Assembly: GCA_021819635.1 (NCBI GenBank)
Contig: JAKAQQ010000075.1
Span: 1 to 5,397 of the forward strand
Origin: Pseudomonadota bacterium
GTDB taxonomy: Bacteria; Pseudomonadota; Gammaproteobacteria; JAKAQQ01
Direction: 5' to 3'
DNA length: 5,397 nt
In this document: one piece after another, positions 1 through 5,397 of the stretch
Position numbering within the stretch: position 1 is the stretch's first letter
How the letters are laid out: each line of letters opens with the position of its first letter
Notes under the pieces: generated by a model
Told to the model about the DNA's origin: nothing
What the model saw: only the letters and a program-made list of their open reading frames with translations
Database searches by the model: none
Translations under genes and position numbers: made by a program

Positions 1-1
1 C

Positions 2-337
2 GCGCTTCTGGGCGCCGAGGGACTGCGGCGCACGACGGCCCTGGCCCACGCCCGCACGCGGGCGCTCGCGGCGGCCCTCACGTCGCTCCCCGGGGTGCGC
101 GCCGCCTTTCCGGGCCCCTTCCTCTACGAGACCGTCGTTCTCTTTCCGCAGTCCGCCGCCCGGACGCTTGAGGCGCTCCGCCGTCACGGGATCCTGGGCG
201 GACTCGACCTCGCGCCCCACGTCCCCGAGCTCGGTCCCGGGGCCTGCCTCATCTGCGCGACCGAGCGGCGCACGCCGGAGGACATCGCCCGCTACCGCGA
301 GGCGCTCGCCGCCGTCCTCGCCGCCCCGTCCGTCTAG
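2..337 (+). CDS. gcvPA: Glycine dehydrogenase (decarboxylating) subunit 1, C-terminal 111 residues (5' end outside window)
   Basis: GcvPA is one half of the split P-protein of the glycine cleavage system. With GcvPB it decarboxylates glycine on PLP and passes the aminomethyl group to the lipoyl arm of the H-protein in the cytoplasm. The frame is open from base 2 to the TAG at 335-337 and gives the last 111 residues of a protein that is normally about 450 long. The visible part matches the C-terminal domain of the family: LLGAEGLRR near the left edge, GPFLYETVV in the middle, then HGILGGLDL and the late CATERRTPEDI segment. PLP in the split enzyme is bound by GcvPB, so no catalytic lysine is expected here. 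The tpx start follows after a 36-base gap, and gcvPB lies beyond tpx. The frame contains an internal GTG at 95, but homology runs upstream of it, so that is not the start. The identification is firm; upstream gcvT and gcvH are expected but not visible. Confidence 0.93.
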   Translation, partial: ALLGAEGLRRTTALAHARTRALAAALTSLPGVRAAFPGPFLYETVVLFPQSAARTLEALRRHGILGGLDLAPHVPELGPGACLICATERRTPEDIARYREALAAVLAAPSV

Positions 338-358
338 ATCTCGTTCGTCCGTCCCTCC

Positions 359-365
359 GAGAGGA
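359..365 (+). promoter_or_regulatory. Shine-Dalgarno site for tpx
   Basis: GAGAGGA lies eight bases upstream of the ATG at 374, the clearest well-spaced ribosome binding site in the window. It fixes the tpx start and shows that tpx has its own strong initiation signal although it sits inside the gcv operon. No promoter is apparent in the 36-base gap that holds it. Confidence 0.7.
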
Positions 366-373
366 TTCGTCCC

Positions 374-874
374 ATGGCCACCGTCACGCTGCGCGGCACC
401 CCGATCCACACCAACGGCGAGCTCCCGGCTCTCGGGCACCCCGCCCCGGATTTCACGCTCGTCTCGAGCACGCTCGAGGACGTCCGTCTTGCCGATTTTG
501 CCGGCCGTTGGACGCTTCTCAACGTCTTCCCGAGCATCGACACGCCGGTCTGCGCCGAGTCCACCCGCAAGTTCAACGCCTACGCCAAGAAACACCCCGA
601 GAGCGTGCTCCTCATGATCTCGGCGGATCTTCCCTTCGCCCACCAGCGCTTCTGCGCGGCCGAAGGCCTCGCGAACGTGCGCCCGCTCTCCCTGATGCGC
701 GCGAAGGACTTCGCCCGCGATTACGGTCTGCTCATCCTCGACGGCCCGCTCGCCGGCCTCACCGCCCGCGCCGTCCTCGTCCTCGACCCCTCGGGGGTCG
801 TCCGTCACGCCGAGCTCGTGCCCGAAATCGGTCGGGAACCCGACTACGAGGCGGCCCTCAAGGTGTTGCCGTGA
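374..874 (+). CDS. tpx: Thiol peroxidase (atypical 2-Cys peroxiredoxin, Tpx family)
   Basis: Tpx reduces hydrogen peroxide and alkyl hydroperoxides with electrons from thioredoxin. The 166-residue product is the usual size for the family (E. coli Tpx 168) and is collinear with it. The peroxidatic cysteine is Cys60 in FPSIDTPVC, with the resolving cysteine at Cys94 in QRFCAAEGL, the Tpx-specific position on helix alpha-3. The conserved active-site Thr57 and the arginine Arg132 in LTARAV are present. The family end motif EPDYEAAL closes the protein. There is no signal peptide, so it is cytoplasmic (some periplasmic annotations of E. coli Tpx are disputed). The start is set by a good Shine-Dalgarno site and by N-terminal homology. 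The gene lies between gcvPA and gcvPB, and its TGA overlaps the gcvPB GTG, so it is almost certainly co-transcribed with the glycine cleavage genes. Nothing in it appears damaged. Confidence 0.96.
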   Translation: MATVTLRGTPIHTNGELPALGHPAPDFTLVSSTLEDVRLADFAGRWTLLNVFPSIDTPVCAESTRKFNAYAKKHPESVLLMISADLPFAHQRFCAAEGLANVRPLSLMRAKDFARDYGLLILDGPLAGLTARAVLVLDPSGVVRHAELVPEIGREPDYEAALKVLP

Positions 875-2343
875 CGCCGCTCGTCTTCGAGATCGGCCGG
901 CCCGGGCGCCGCGCCCGTCTCCAGGCGCCGGCCGAGGATCCGGTCCTCGACGACCTCCCCCCGGCGCTGCGCCGCTCCGTTCCCCCGGCGCTTGCCGAGG
1001 TTTCGGAGCTCGACGCCGTGCGCCACTACACGCGTCTCTCGCAGCGCAACTACTCGATCGACACGCACTTCTACCCGCTCGGGTCGTGCACGATGAAGTA
1101 CAACCCGCGCGCCTCGAACAGCGCCGCGCTTCTGCCCGAGTTCCTGGACCTCCATCCGCTCGCGCCCGAGGAGACGCTCCGCGGGTACCTCGTCTGCCTC
1201 CTCGAGCTCCAGGAGATGCTCGCCGTCGTGACCGGCATGCGCCGCGTCGTCGTCAACTGCATGGCCGGCGCCCAGGGAGAGTTTGCCGGCGTGAGCATCA
1301 TCCGCGCCTACCACCGCGCCCGCGGCGAGAGCGGGCGGCTTGAGATGCTGGTCCCCGACGCCGCCCACGGAACCAACCCGGCGAGCGCGGCCATGGCGGG
1401 CTTCCGCGTGCGCGAGATCCCGACGCGCCCCGACGGCGACGTCGATCTCGAGGCCCTCGCCCGCGCGCTCGGCCCCGAGACGGCGGGGATCATGCTCACC
1501 AACCCCTCGACCCTCGGGGTCTTCGAGCGGCGCATCGTCGAGCTCGCCCGCCTCGTCCACCAGGCCGGGGGGCTCCTCTATTACGACGGGGCCAACCTCA
1601 ACGCGATCCTGGGCCAGGTCCGCCCGGGGGACATGGGCTTCGACGTCCTCCATCTCAACCTCCACAAGACCTTCTCGACCCCCCACGGGGGCGGGGGACC
1701 GGGGGCCGCGGCCCTGGGCGTCGCCGAGCGTCTTCTCCCGTTCCTGCCCCATCCCTTCGTCGTCGACGATCCCCGCTCGGGACCGCGCTGGTCGCGGCCC
1801 GACGACGCCCCCCAGAGCATCGGCCGGCTCGCCGCCTTCCACGGCAACGCCGGCGTGCTCCTCCGGGCCTGGGTCTACGCGCGCATGCTCGGGCGTGACG
1901 GGATGCGGGCGGTGGGTCCTTACGCCACCCTCAACGCCAACTACCTCGCCGTGCGTCTCGCGGCGCTCGGCTACGAGCTCGCCTACCCCACGCGCCGCAC
2001 CGGCCACGAGTTCCTCGTCACGCTGCGCCGCGAGGCCAAGACCTTCGGCGTGACCGCGATGGACGTCGCCAAGCGACTCCTCGACCACGGGATCCACGCG
2101 CCCACGACCTACTTCCCGCTCCTCGTGCCCGAGTGCCTCCTCATCGAGCCCACCGAGACCGAAAGCAAGGAGAGCCTCGACGCCTTCGTCGAGGCGATGG
2201 CCGCGATCCGCCGCGAGATGACCGAGGACCCTGAACGGCTGCGCGGGGCGCCGTGGACCACCCCGGTCCGCCGGCTCGACGAGGTGCGCGCGGCCCGCGT
2301 CCTCGATCTCGCCTGGCGGCCGGACGGCGCGGAGCCCGCGTGA
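871..2343 (+). CDS. gcvPB: Glycine dehydrogenase (decarboxylating) subunit 2, PLP-binding
   Basis: GcvPB is the PLP-carrying subunit of the split P-protein. It works with GcvPA on glycine and the H-protein, leading to 5,10-methylene-tetrahydrofolate, CO2 and ammonia. The product is 490 residues, normal for GcvPB. Landmarks in order are PLGSCTMKYNPR near residue 70, the cofactor-site motif AHGTNPASA (His166 to Ala174), LTNPSTLGVFE, YYDGANLNAILG with Asp239 expected to pair with the PLP ring nitrogen, LHKTFSTPHGGGGPG with Lys266 as the Schiff-base lysine, and the C-terminal IEPTETESKE (residues 425-434). I chose the GTG at 871 because FEIGRPGRRA follows at once, as in the family, and AAGG lies seven bases upstream. 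The frame stays open further upstream, as far as 508, but that part overlaps tpx and has no GcvPB homology. The start overlaps the tpx stop as GTGA and the stop overlaps the kinase start in the same way, which indicates translational coupling on both sides. Confidence 0.97.
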   Translation: MTPLVFEIGRPGRRARLQAPAEDPVLDDLPPALRRSVPPALAEVSELDAVRHYTRLSQRNYSIDTHFYPLGSCTMKYNPRASNSAALLPEFLDLHPLAPEETLRGYLVCLLELQEMLAVVTGMRRVVVNCMAGAQGEFAGVSIIRAYHRARGESGRLEMLVPDAAHGTNPASAAMAGFRVREIPTRPDGDVDLEALARALGPETAGIMLTNPSTLGVFERRIVELARLVHQAGGLLYYDGANLNAILGQVRPGDMGFDVLHLNLHKTFSTPHGGGGPGAAALGVAERLLPFLPHPFVVDDPRSGPRWSRPDDAPQSIGRLAAFHGNAGVLLRAWVYARMLGRDGMRAVGPYATLNANYLAVRLAALGYELAYPTRRTGHEFLVTLRREAKTFGVTAMDVAKRLLDHGIHAPTTYFPLLVPECLLIEPTETESKESLDAFVEAMAAIRREMTEDPERLRGAPWTTPVRRLDEVRAARVLDLAWRPDGAEPA

Positions 2344-3305
2344 CGATCCTCGTCACGGGGTCGTTCGCCTACGACACCGTGATGCGCTTCCCCGGGCGCT
2401 TCGCCGAGCACATCCTGCCCGAGCGCGTCCACGCGCTCAGCGTCGCCTTCGACGTCGATCGCCTCGAGCGTTCGTACGGGGGCTGCGCCGGCAACATCGT
2501 CTACACGCTCCACGCGCTCGGCGCGCCGGTCGTCCCCGTCTCGGCGGTGGGTGAGGACTTCGCCCCCTACCGCGCCCGCCTCGCGTCCTGGGGGGTGCCG
2601 ACGGACTTCCTTTGCGAGGTGGCGGGGCTGACCGCCCAGGCCTACGTCCTCACCGACCGCGACGACAACCAGATCACCGCCTTCCACGCCGGGGCGATGC
2701 GGGCCTCGGGGACGGTGCCGCTTCCGGCGCTGGACCCGCCTCCGTCGCTCGCCATCGTCGCCCCCGACGCCCGCGAGGGCATGCTCCGCCGCGCGCGCGA
2801 GCTCGCGGCCTCGGCCGTGCCCTACCTCCTCGATCCCGGCCAGGCGCTTCCGCTCTTCACGGCGGAGGAACTCCGCACGCTCGTCTCGGGGGCCCGCGCG
2901 CTCTGCCTGAACGACTACGAGGAGGCGCTCCTCACCGAGCGGACCGGCTGGAGCACCGAGGCGATCGCCCGGCGCCTCGAGGCCGTGGTGGTGACCCTCG
3001 GGGCGAAGGGGGCGCGTCTCCATCAGGGCGCGGCGGTCGAGGCGATCCCCGCCGTCCCCCCCGAGCGGGTCGTCGACCCGACGGGCTGCGGGGACGCCCA
3101 CCGCGCCGGGCTCCTCTTTGCCCTCCACGCCTCCTGGTCGTGGCCGCGGGCCGCGCGCTTCGCCTCGCTTCTCGGGGCGATCAAGGTGGCCCACGCCGGC
3201 ACTCAGAACCACCCGCTCGAGCGGGCGGATCTCGCCCGCCGCCACGCTCAAGCGTTCGGCGAGCGCCTCGATTGGCCGGCGGAGACCTCCGTCCCGCCCC
3301 CCTGA
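2340..3305 (+). CDS. PfkB-family carbohydrate/nucleoside kinase, adenosine-kinase-like
   Basis: This is a ribokinase (PfkB) superfamily ATP-dependent kinase of 321 residues, a normal length. It shows the N-terminal glycine-rich substrate motif YGGCAGNIVYTLHALG (about residues 45-60), the NDYEEALL segment that contains the Asn-x-x-Glu magnesium/phosphate motif, VVTLGAKGA before the nucleotide-binding loop, and DPTGCGDAHRAG with the catalytic base Asp252. From memory, the sequence resembles a proteobacterial group often labelled adenosine kinase, sharing SFAYDTVM, DDNQITAFHAGAM, LLDPGQALPLF and the late AGTQNH. The true substrate cannot be read from sequence: adenosine is the best guess, while another nucleoside or a sugar is possible. 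The anion-hole loop reads GCGD rather than the common GAGD, and His254 sits where Phe is common. The GTG start at 2340 overlaps the gcvPB stop as GTGA, with GGAG five bases upstream; an earlier frame start at 2253 has no homology. It is likely the last gene of the gcv operon. Confidence 0.9.
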   Translation: MTILVTGSFAYDTVMRFPGRFAEHILPERVHALSVAFDVDRLERSYGGCAGNIVYTLHALGAPVVPVSAVGEDFAPYRARLASWGVPTDFLCEVAGLTAQAYVLTDRDDNQITAFHAGAMRASGTVPLPALDPPPSLAIVAPDAREGMLRRARELAASAVPYLLDPGQALPLFTAEELRTLVSGARALCLNDYEEALLTERTGWSTEAIARRLEAVVVTLGAKGARLHQGAAVEAIPAVPPERVVDPTGCGDAHRAGLLFALHASWSWPRAARFASLLGAIKVAHAGTQNHPLERADLARRHAQAFGERLDWPAETSVPPP

Positions 3306-3326
3306 GACCGGCGGGGGGCGGCCCTT

Positions 3327-3335
3327 TGCTATCAT
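3327..3335 (+). promoter_or_regulatory. Extended -10 promoter for lgt-thyA
   Basis: TGCTATCAT fits the extended -10 pattern TGnTATAAT, with five of six hexamer bases matching (C for A at the fourth position). It stands out as AT-richer sequence in a 66-base gap between the kinase and lgt. No recognisable -35 hexamer lies 16-18 bases upstream, which is tolerated by extended -10 sigma-70 promoters. Transcription would begin at about 3341-3343, giving a leader of roughly 30 bases before lgt. This is a pattern match without experimental support. Confidence 0.55.
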
Positions 3336-3337
3336 GA

Positions 3338-3358
3338 CGCTCGCTTCCCGTGCGAGCG
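3338..3358 (+). other. Leader hairpin upstream of lgt
   Basis: CGCTCGC at 3338-3344 and GCGAGCG at 3352-3358 form a perfect 7-bp stem around the 7-base loop TTCCCGT. It ends 13 bases before the lgt ATG. There is no U-run after it, so it is not a classical terminator. Transcription from the proposed promoter would start inside or next to the 5' arm, so the whole hairpin forms only if transcription begins a few bases earlier or on read-through RNA from the gcv operon. It could protect the 5' end or affect ribosome access; chance is also possible at this GC content. Confidence 0.4.
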
Positions 3359-3371
3359 CCGATCCCCGCCC

Positions 3372-4217
3372 ATGCTGCGCTACCCCAACCTCGATCCCAT
3401 CGCCCTCCACGTCGGCCCGCTTGAGGTGCACTGGTACGGACTCATGTACCTCTGCGGGATCGTCCTCGGCTGGTGGCTTCTGAGCCGCCGCCTCCACCGC
3501 TTGGGCCCGGGCTGGAACCAGGACCGGCTCCTGGACCTCGCGTTCTACGCCGTCCTCGGGGTCGTCCTGGGCGGCCGCCTCGGCTACGTCCTCTTCTACA
3601 ACCTTCCGTACTACGCCGCCTCGCCCCTGCGGGTGCTTGAGGTCTGGGACGGCGGGATGTCCTTCCACGGCGGTCTTCTCGGGGTGGTGGTGGCGATGGC
3701 GCTCTTTGCGCGCAAGGTGAAGACCGACGTCGTCACGCTCACCGACTTCATCGCCCCCGTCGTGCCCCTCGGCCTCATGGCGGGGCGCATCGGCAATTTC
3801 ATCAACGGCGAGCTCTGGGGCCGGGTGAGCCGCACGCTCCCCTGGGCGATGCGCCTGCCGTGCTCCGAGCCGCGCTTTTTCGAGTACTGCGGCTACGTCG
3901 GGCCGGGCTGGAGCGCCCCGTACCAGCCCTCGCAGCTCTACGAGATGCTCCTTGAAGGGGTCGTGCTCTTCACGGTGCTCTTCGTCTATTCGCACAAACC
4001 CCGCCCGCGCCTCGCCGTCTCGGGACTCTTTGCCCTTCTCTACGGCGTCTTCCGCATCGCCGTCGAGTTCATCCGTCTCCCCGACCCGCAGCTCGGCTAC
4101 CTCGCCTTCGGCTGGCTGACGATTGGGCAGCTCGTCTCGATCCCGATGGTGATCGTGGGCGCGGCGATGCTTGTCCTCGCTTACCGCACGCCCGCCCCGG
4201 CCGCGACCGTGGCATGA
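3372..4217 (+). CDS. lgt: Prolipoprotein diacylglyceryl transferase
   Basis: Lgt is the inner-membrane enzyme that moves diacylglycerol from phosphatidylglycerol to the lipobox cysteine of prelipoproteins, the first step of lipoprotein maturation. The product has 281 residues (E. coli 291) and aligns throughout. Residues equivalent to the essential E. coli ones are present: Tyr22 in HWYG, His99 in SFHGG, Arg139, Asn142 and Glu147 in the signature [15 protein letters not shown], and Arg228/Glu232 in FRIAVEFIR. Hydrophobic segments fit about seven membrane helices: near 20-38, 56-75, 98-114, 120-140, 190-206, 215-229 and 245-270. It is shorter than E. coli Lgt by about seven residues in the periplasmic-loop region between residues 150 and 185. 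The ATG at 3372 is set by N-terminal homology ([17 protein letters not shown]); no good Shine-Dalgarno sequence precedes it. The stop overlaps the thyA start as ATGA, the same gene order as E. coli lgt (umpA)-thyA. Confidence 0.97.
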   Translation: MLRYPNLDPIALHVGPLEVHWYGLMYLCGIVLGWWLLSRRLHRLGPGWNQDRLLDLAFYAVLGVVLGGRLGYVLFYNLPYYAASPLRVLEVWDGGMSFHGGLLGVVVAMALFARKVKTDVVTLTDFIAPVVPLGLMAGRIGNFINGELWGRVSRTLPWAMRLPCSEPRFFEYCGYVGPGWSAPYQPSQLYEMLLEGVVLFTVLFVYSHKPRPRLAVSGLFALLYGVFRIAVEFIRLPDPQLGYLAFGWLTIGQLVSIPMVIVGAAMLVLAYRTPAPAATVA

Positions 4218-5056
4218 GCGCCGGGGCCGGGGAGGGCGGGGCCGCGGCGACCGACATCCTCGAAGGCCCCTATCTCGAACTCCTGCGCGAGGCGCGGGAG
4301 GGCGGGAGCGAGCGGCGCGACCGCACCGGGGTGGGGACGCGCGCGGTCTTCGGCCGGCTCCTCCGCTTCGATCTCACCCGCGGTTTTCCGGCCGTCACGA
4401 CCAAGAAACTCCAGTTCCGCTCGGTCGTCGCGGAGCTCCTCTGGTTCCTCTCGGGCGAGAGCAACGTCCGCCGCCTCCACGAGGAGGGGGTCCACATCTG
4501 GGATCCCTGGGCCGACGATCGGGGCGAACTCGGCCCGGTCTACGGCGTGCAGTGGCGGCGCTGGCCCGACGGTCGCGGCGGGACGGTGGACCAGATCGCG
4601 GCCCTCCTCGAGGGTCTCCGGCGCGCGCCGGAATCCCGCCGTCACCTGGTCTCGGCCTGGAACGTCGCCGACCTCCCGCGCATGGCGCTCGCGCCCTGCC
4701 ACGTGCTTTTCCAGTTCCACGTCGCGGAGGAACGCCTCTTCTGCACGGTGTACCAGCGCAGCGCCGATCTTTTCCTCGGCGTGCCCTTCAACATCGCCTC
4801 CTACGCGCTTCTCACGCACCTCGTCGCCGCCGAGGTCGGGCTCGGGGTGGGCGAACTCGTCTGGACGGGGGGCGACTGCCACGTCTACCTCAACCACTTC
4901 GAGGCCGTCGACCATCAGCTTGCGCGCGCGCCGTACCCCGCGCCCCGTCTCCGCCTCCACCGCCGCGGGCCGGACCTCTTCGCCACCCGGAGCGAGGACG
5001 TGGCTCTCGTGGGCTACCGCCACCATCCGGCTCTTCCCGCCCCGATCGCCGTCTGA
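4214..5056 (+). CDS. thyA: Thymidylate synthase
   Basis: ThyA methylates dUMP to dTMP using 5,10-methylene-tetrahydrofolate and releases dihydrofolate; it is a cytoplasmic homodimer. The product has 280 residues and aligns with E. coli ThyA (264) at a constant offset of 16 to the C-terminus. The nucleophile is Cys162 in MALAPCH. Phosphate-binding arginines are Arg37 in DRTGVGT, Arg142/Arg143 in ESRRH, and Arg182 in YQRSAD. Asp185, Asn193 in PFNIASY, and His223/Tyr225 in DCHVYLNH complete the dUMP site; Glu74 and Trp96 are kept. The end PAPIAV matches the family's conserved hydrophobic C-terminus that closes over the folate. The extra 16 N-terminal residues are rich in Gly and Ala, and no alternative start codon occurs before the catalytic core, so the ATG at 4214, overlapping the lgt stop, is the only reasonable start. 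Expression probably depends on coupling to lgt, since no strong ribosome site is visible. A folA gene, often next to thyA, does not follow here. Confidence 0.98.
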   Translation: MSAGAGEGGAAATDILEGPYLELLREAREGGSERRDRTGVGTRAVFGRLLRFDLTRGFPAVTTKKLQFRSVVAELLWFLSGESNVRRLHEEGVHIWDPWADDRGELGPVYGVQWRRWPDGRGGTVDQIAALLEGLRRAPESRRHLVSAWNVADLPRMALAPCHVLFQFHVAEERLFCTVYQRSADLFLGVPFNIASYALLTHLVAAEVGLGVGELVWTGGDCHVYLNHFEAVDHQLARAPYPAPRLRLHRRGPDLFATRSEDVALVGYRHHPALPAPIAV

Positions 5057-5073
5057 GCGCGTCGGGACGGTGG

Positions 5074-5137
5074 GCGGGCCGCTTGGCGTGCCTGAAAGAG
5101 CCCGTCCGGGGTTTCGAGAACCCCGTTTGTGGCCCGC
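5074..5137 (+). terminator. Possible lgt-thyA terminator structure
   Basis: CGGGGTT at 5107-5113 and AACCCCG at 5119-5125 form a perfect 7-bp stem with the 5-base loop TCGAG, followed by the short T-rich TTTGT. It starts about 50 bases after the thyA stop, where a terminator is expected. A second pair of arms, GCGGGCC at 5074-5080 and GGCCCGC at 5131-5137, could enclose this hairpin in a larger structure. The T tract is short, so intrinsic termination may be weak and Rho may contribute. The inner hairpin is the better supported part. Confidence 0.45.
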
Positions 5138-5201
5138 TTCCGCAGGGGGGGGATGCAGCCTTCGCGGCGGGAGCGGGAGCGGGGCCCGGGTTGGACGGGG
5201 C

Positions 5202-5217
5202 GCCCCCCCGGGGGGGC
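5202..5217. repeat. Perfect 16-bp palindrome of C7 and G7 runs
   Basis: The sequence is G, seven C, seven G, C, and equals its own reverse complement. As RNA it could fold only with some central bases unpaired; as DNA the adjoining G and C runs are prone to slippage and sequencing error. No protein or regulatory family that I know recognises it. Confidence 0.6.
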
Positions 5218-5267
5218 TTCGTGCGGTTCACGCCTCCGGGCTTCCGCCCTCCCCCTCTTCGCTGCCC

Positions 5268-5297
5268 TTGGTAAGGCGATTGCCTTTGGTGTATACC
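5268..5297 (+). promoter_or_regulatory. Weak sigma-70-like promoter before the right-edge gene
   Basis: TTGGTA at 5268-5273 (four of six matches to the -35 consensus) is followed after 18 bases by TATACC at 5292-5297 (four of six matches to the -10 consensus). It sits 38 bases before the ATG at 5336, in the first AT-richer sequence after thyA. Between the two boxes is a small inverted repeat, AAGGC-GATT-GCCTT (5273-5286), which could be an operator or chance. Support is limited to position and partial matches. Confidence 0.3.
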
Positions 5298-5335
5298 TTC
5301 GCCGGTTCCGCGGTCGAAAAAAAGGCAGGGAGGCC

Positions 5336-5397
5336 ATGCGGGGAGCGATCTGGGCGCGCGGGCTCACCTATTTACTCTGTTTCCTCATGGTCTTTGA
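5336..5397 (+). CDS. Start of an unidentified gene, probable signal peptide or membrane segment (3' end outside window)
   Basis: An ATG at 5336 opens a frame of 20 full codons that is still open at the window edge. The visible residues are MRGAIWARG followed by LTYLLCFLMVF: two arginines and then a continuous hydrophobic stretch, as in a signal peptide or a first membrane helix. AGGGAGG at 5327-5333 is a strong Shine-Dalgarno sequence but lies only two bases from the ATG, closer than usual; AAGG at 5322-5325 gives ten bases. No other ATG, GTG or TTG lies at a better distance. The last 35 bases are 40% G+C (14 of 35), with codons such as TTA, TAT, TGT and TTT that the genes to the left avoid. 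The family cannot be identified from so little sequence, and whether it is a gene at all is moderately sure. Confidence 0.45.
   Translation, partial: MRGAIWARGLTYLLCFLMVF

Larger units (their letters stand above)
5057..5335 (+). other. Intergenic stretch between thyA and the right-edge gene
   Basis: I see no protein-coding gene in these 279 bases. Frames that stay open across it are continuations of frames out of register with thyA and show no recognisable family; in particular there is no dihydrofolate reductase. The first 200 bases are extremely G- and C-rich, with several homopolymer runs and inverted repeats described separately. From about 5264 the composition turns AT-richer, with a promoter-like sequence and a run of seven A at 5317-5323. 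No tRNA or other known RNA gene was recognised by eye. Confidence 0.6.

Noticed and set aside
508..870. An upstream extension of gcvPB by 121 residues
   Set aside because: It overlaps tpx out of frame, is Arg/Pro-rich without GcvPB homology, and the GTG at 871 has a spaced AAGG and is followed by the normal GcvPB N-terminus.
844..2097. A 417-residue open frame on the - strand opposite gcvPB
   Set aside because: It mirrors gcvPB codon structure, has no known motif, and its low-complexity Glu/Gly/Val composition is typical of shadow frames.
2253..2339. An upstream extension of the kinase by 29 residues
   Set aside because: It overlaps the end of gcvPB, is Arg/Pro-rich, and PfkB homology begins right after the GTG at 2340.
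3306..3326. A terminator for the gcv operon between the kinase and lgt
   Set aside because: The sequence is G-rich but I could find no stem longer than about three pairs and only three T after it.
2109..3995. A 628-residue open frame on the - strand
   Set aside because: It runs antisense across gcvPB, the kinase and lgt, all firmly identified, and its product is dominated by Arg, Glu, Gly, Ala and Pro with no recognisable domain. Long antisense frames are expected at this G+C content.
4181..5026. A 281-residue open frame on the - strand opposite thyA
   Set aside because: It lies wholly over the lgt end and thyA, with no family match or ribosome site that I can see.
5273..5286. A terminator formed by AAGGC-GATT-GCCTT
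   Set aside because: The stem is only five pairs and the following T run is three bases; it is better regarded as a chance repeat or a possible operator.
1..5397. CRISPR arrays, insertion sequences, tRNA or rRNA genes
   Set aside because: I saw no regularly spaced direct repeats, transposase motifs, terminal inverted repeats or RNA-gene signatures.

Overview
The window is a compact, very GC-rich stretch of bacterial chromosome with every recognisable gene on the + strand. Gene content and protein similarity suggest a high-GC member of the Gammaproteobacteria. The strongest clue is an adjacent, overlapping lgt-thyA pair whose proteins align almost residue for residue with the E. coli pair. 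The glycine dehydrogenase is of the split two-subunit type (GcvPA + GcvPB), which E. coli lacks but some purple-sulfur-like and thiotrophic gammaproteobacteria carry. The lineage is inferred from recalled family knowledge, not from a search.

Region 1 (1-3305) reads as one operon. It holds the 3' end of gcvPA, tpx (thiol peroxidase), gcvPB and a PfkB-family kinase of the adenosine-kinase-like group. The tpx stop overlaps the gcvPB start in GTGA, and the gcvPB stop overlaps the kinase start in GTGA, so translation of these three is probably coupled. The unusual point is that a peroxiredoxin gene separates the two genes for one heteromeric enzyme.

Region 2 (3306-5056) is a second unit. A 66-base gap holds a good extended -10 promoter (TGCTATCAT) and a 7-bp hairpin just downstream of the expected transcription start. 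lgt (membrane prolipoprotein diacylglyceryl transferase) and thyA (thymidylate synthase) follow, overlapping in ATGA. The glycine cleavage system of region 1 makes 5,10-methylene-tetrahydrofolate and ThyA consumes it, so the two units meet in one-carbon metabolism; Lgt is not metabolically related to either.

Region 3 (5057-5397) is mostly non-coding. It contains a hairpin that may terminate thyA, a perfect 16-bp palindrome of a C7 and a G7 run, and a weak promoter-like sequence. A new reading frame then begins at about 5336 and runs off the edge; its visible residues look like a signal peptide or first membrane segment. Base composition drops sharply there.

Overall this is mainly housekeeping sequence. 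I found no convincing evidence of an undescribed system. The points most worth checking are the gcvPA-tpx-gcvPB arrangement, the coupled kinase, the lgt leader and the changed composition at the right edge.
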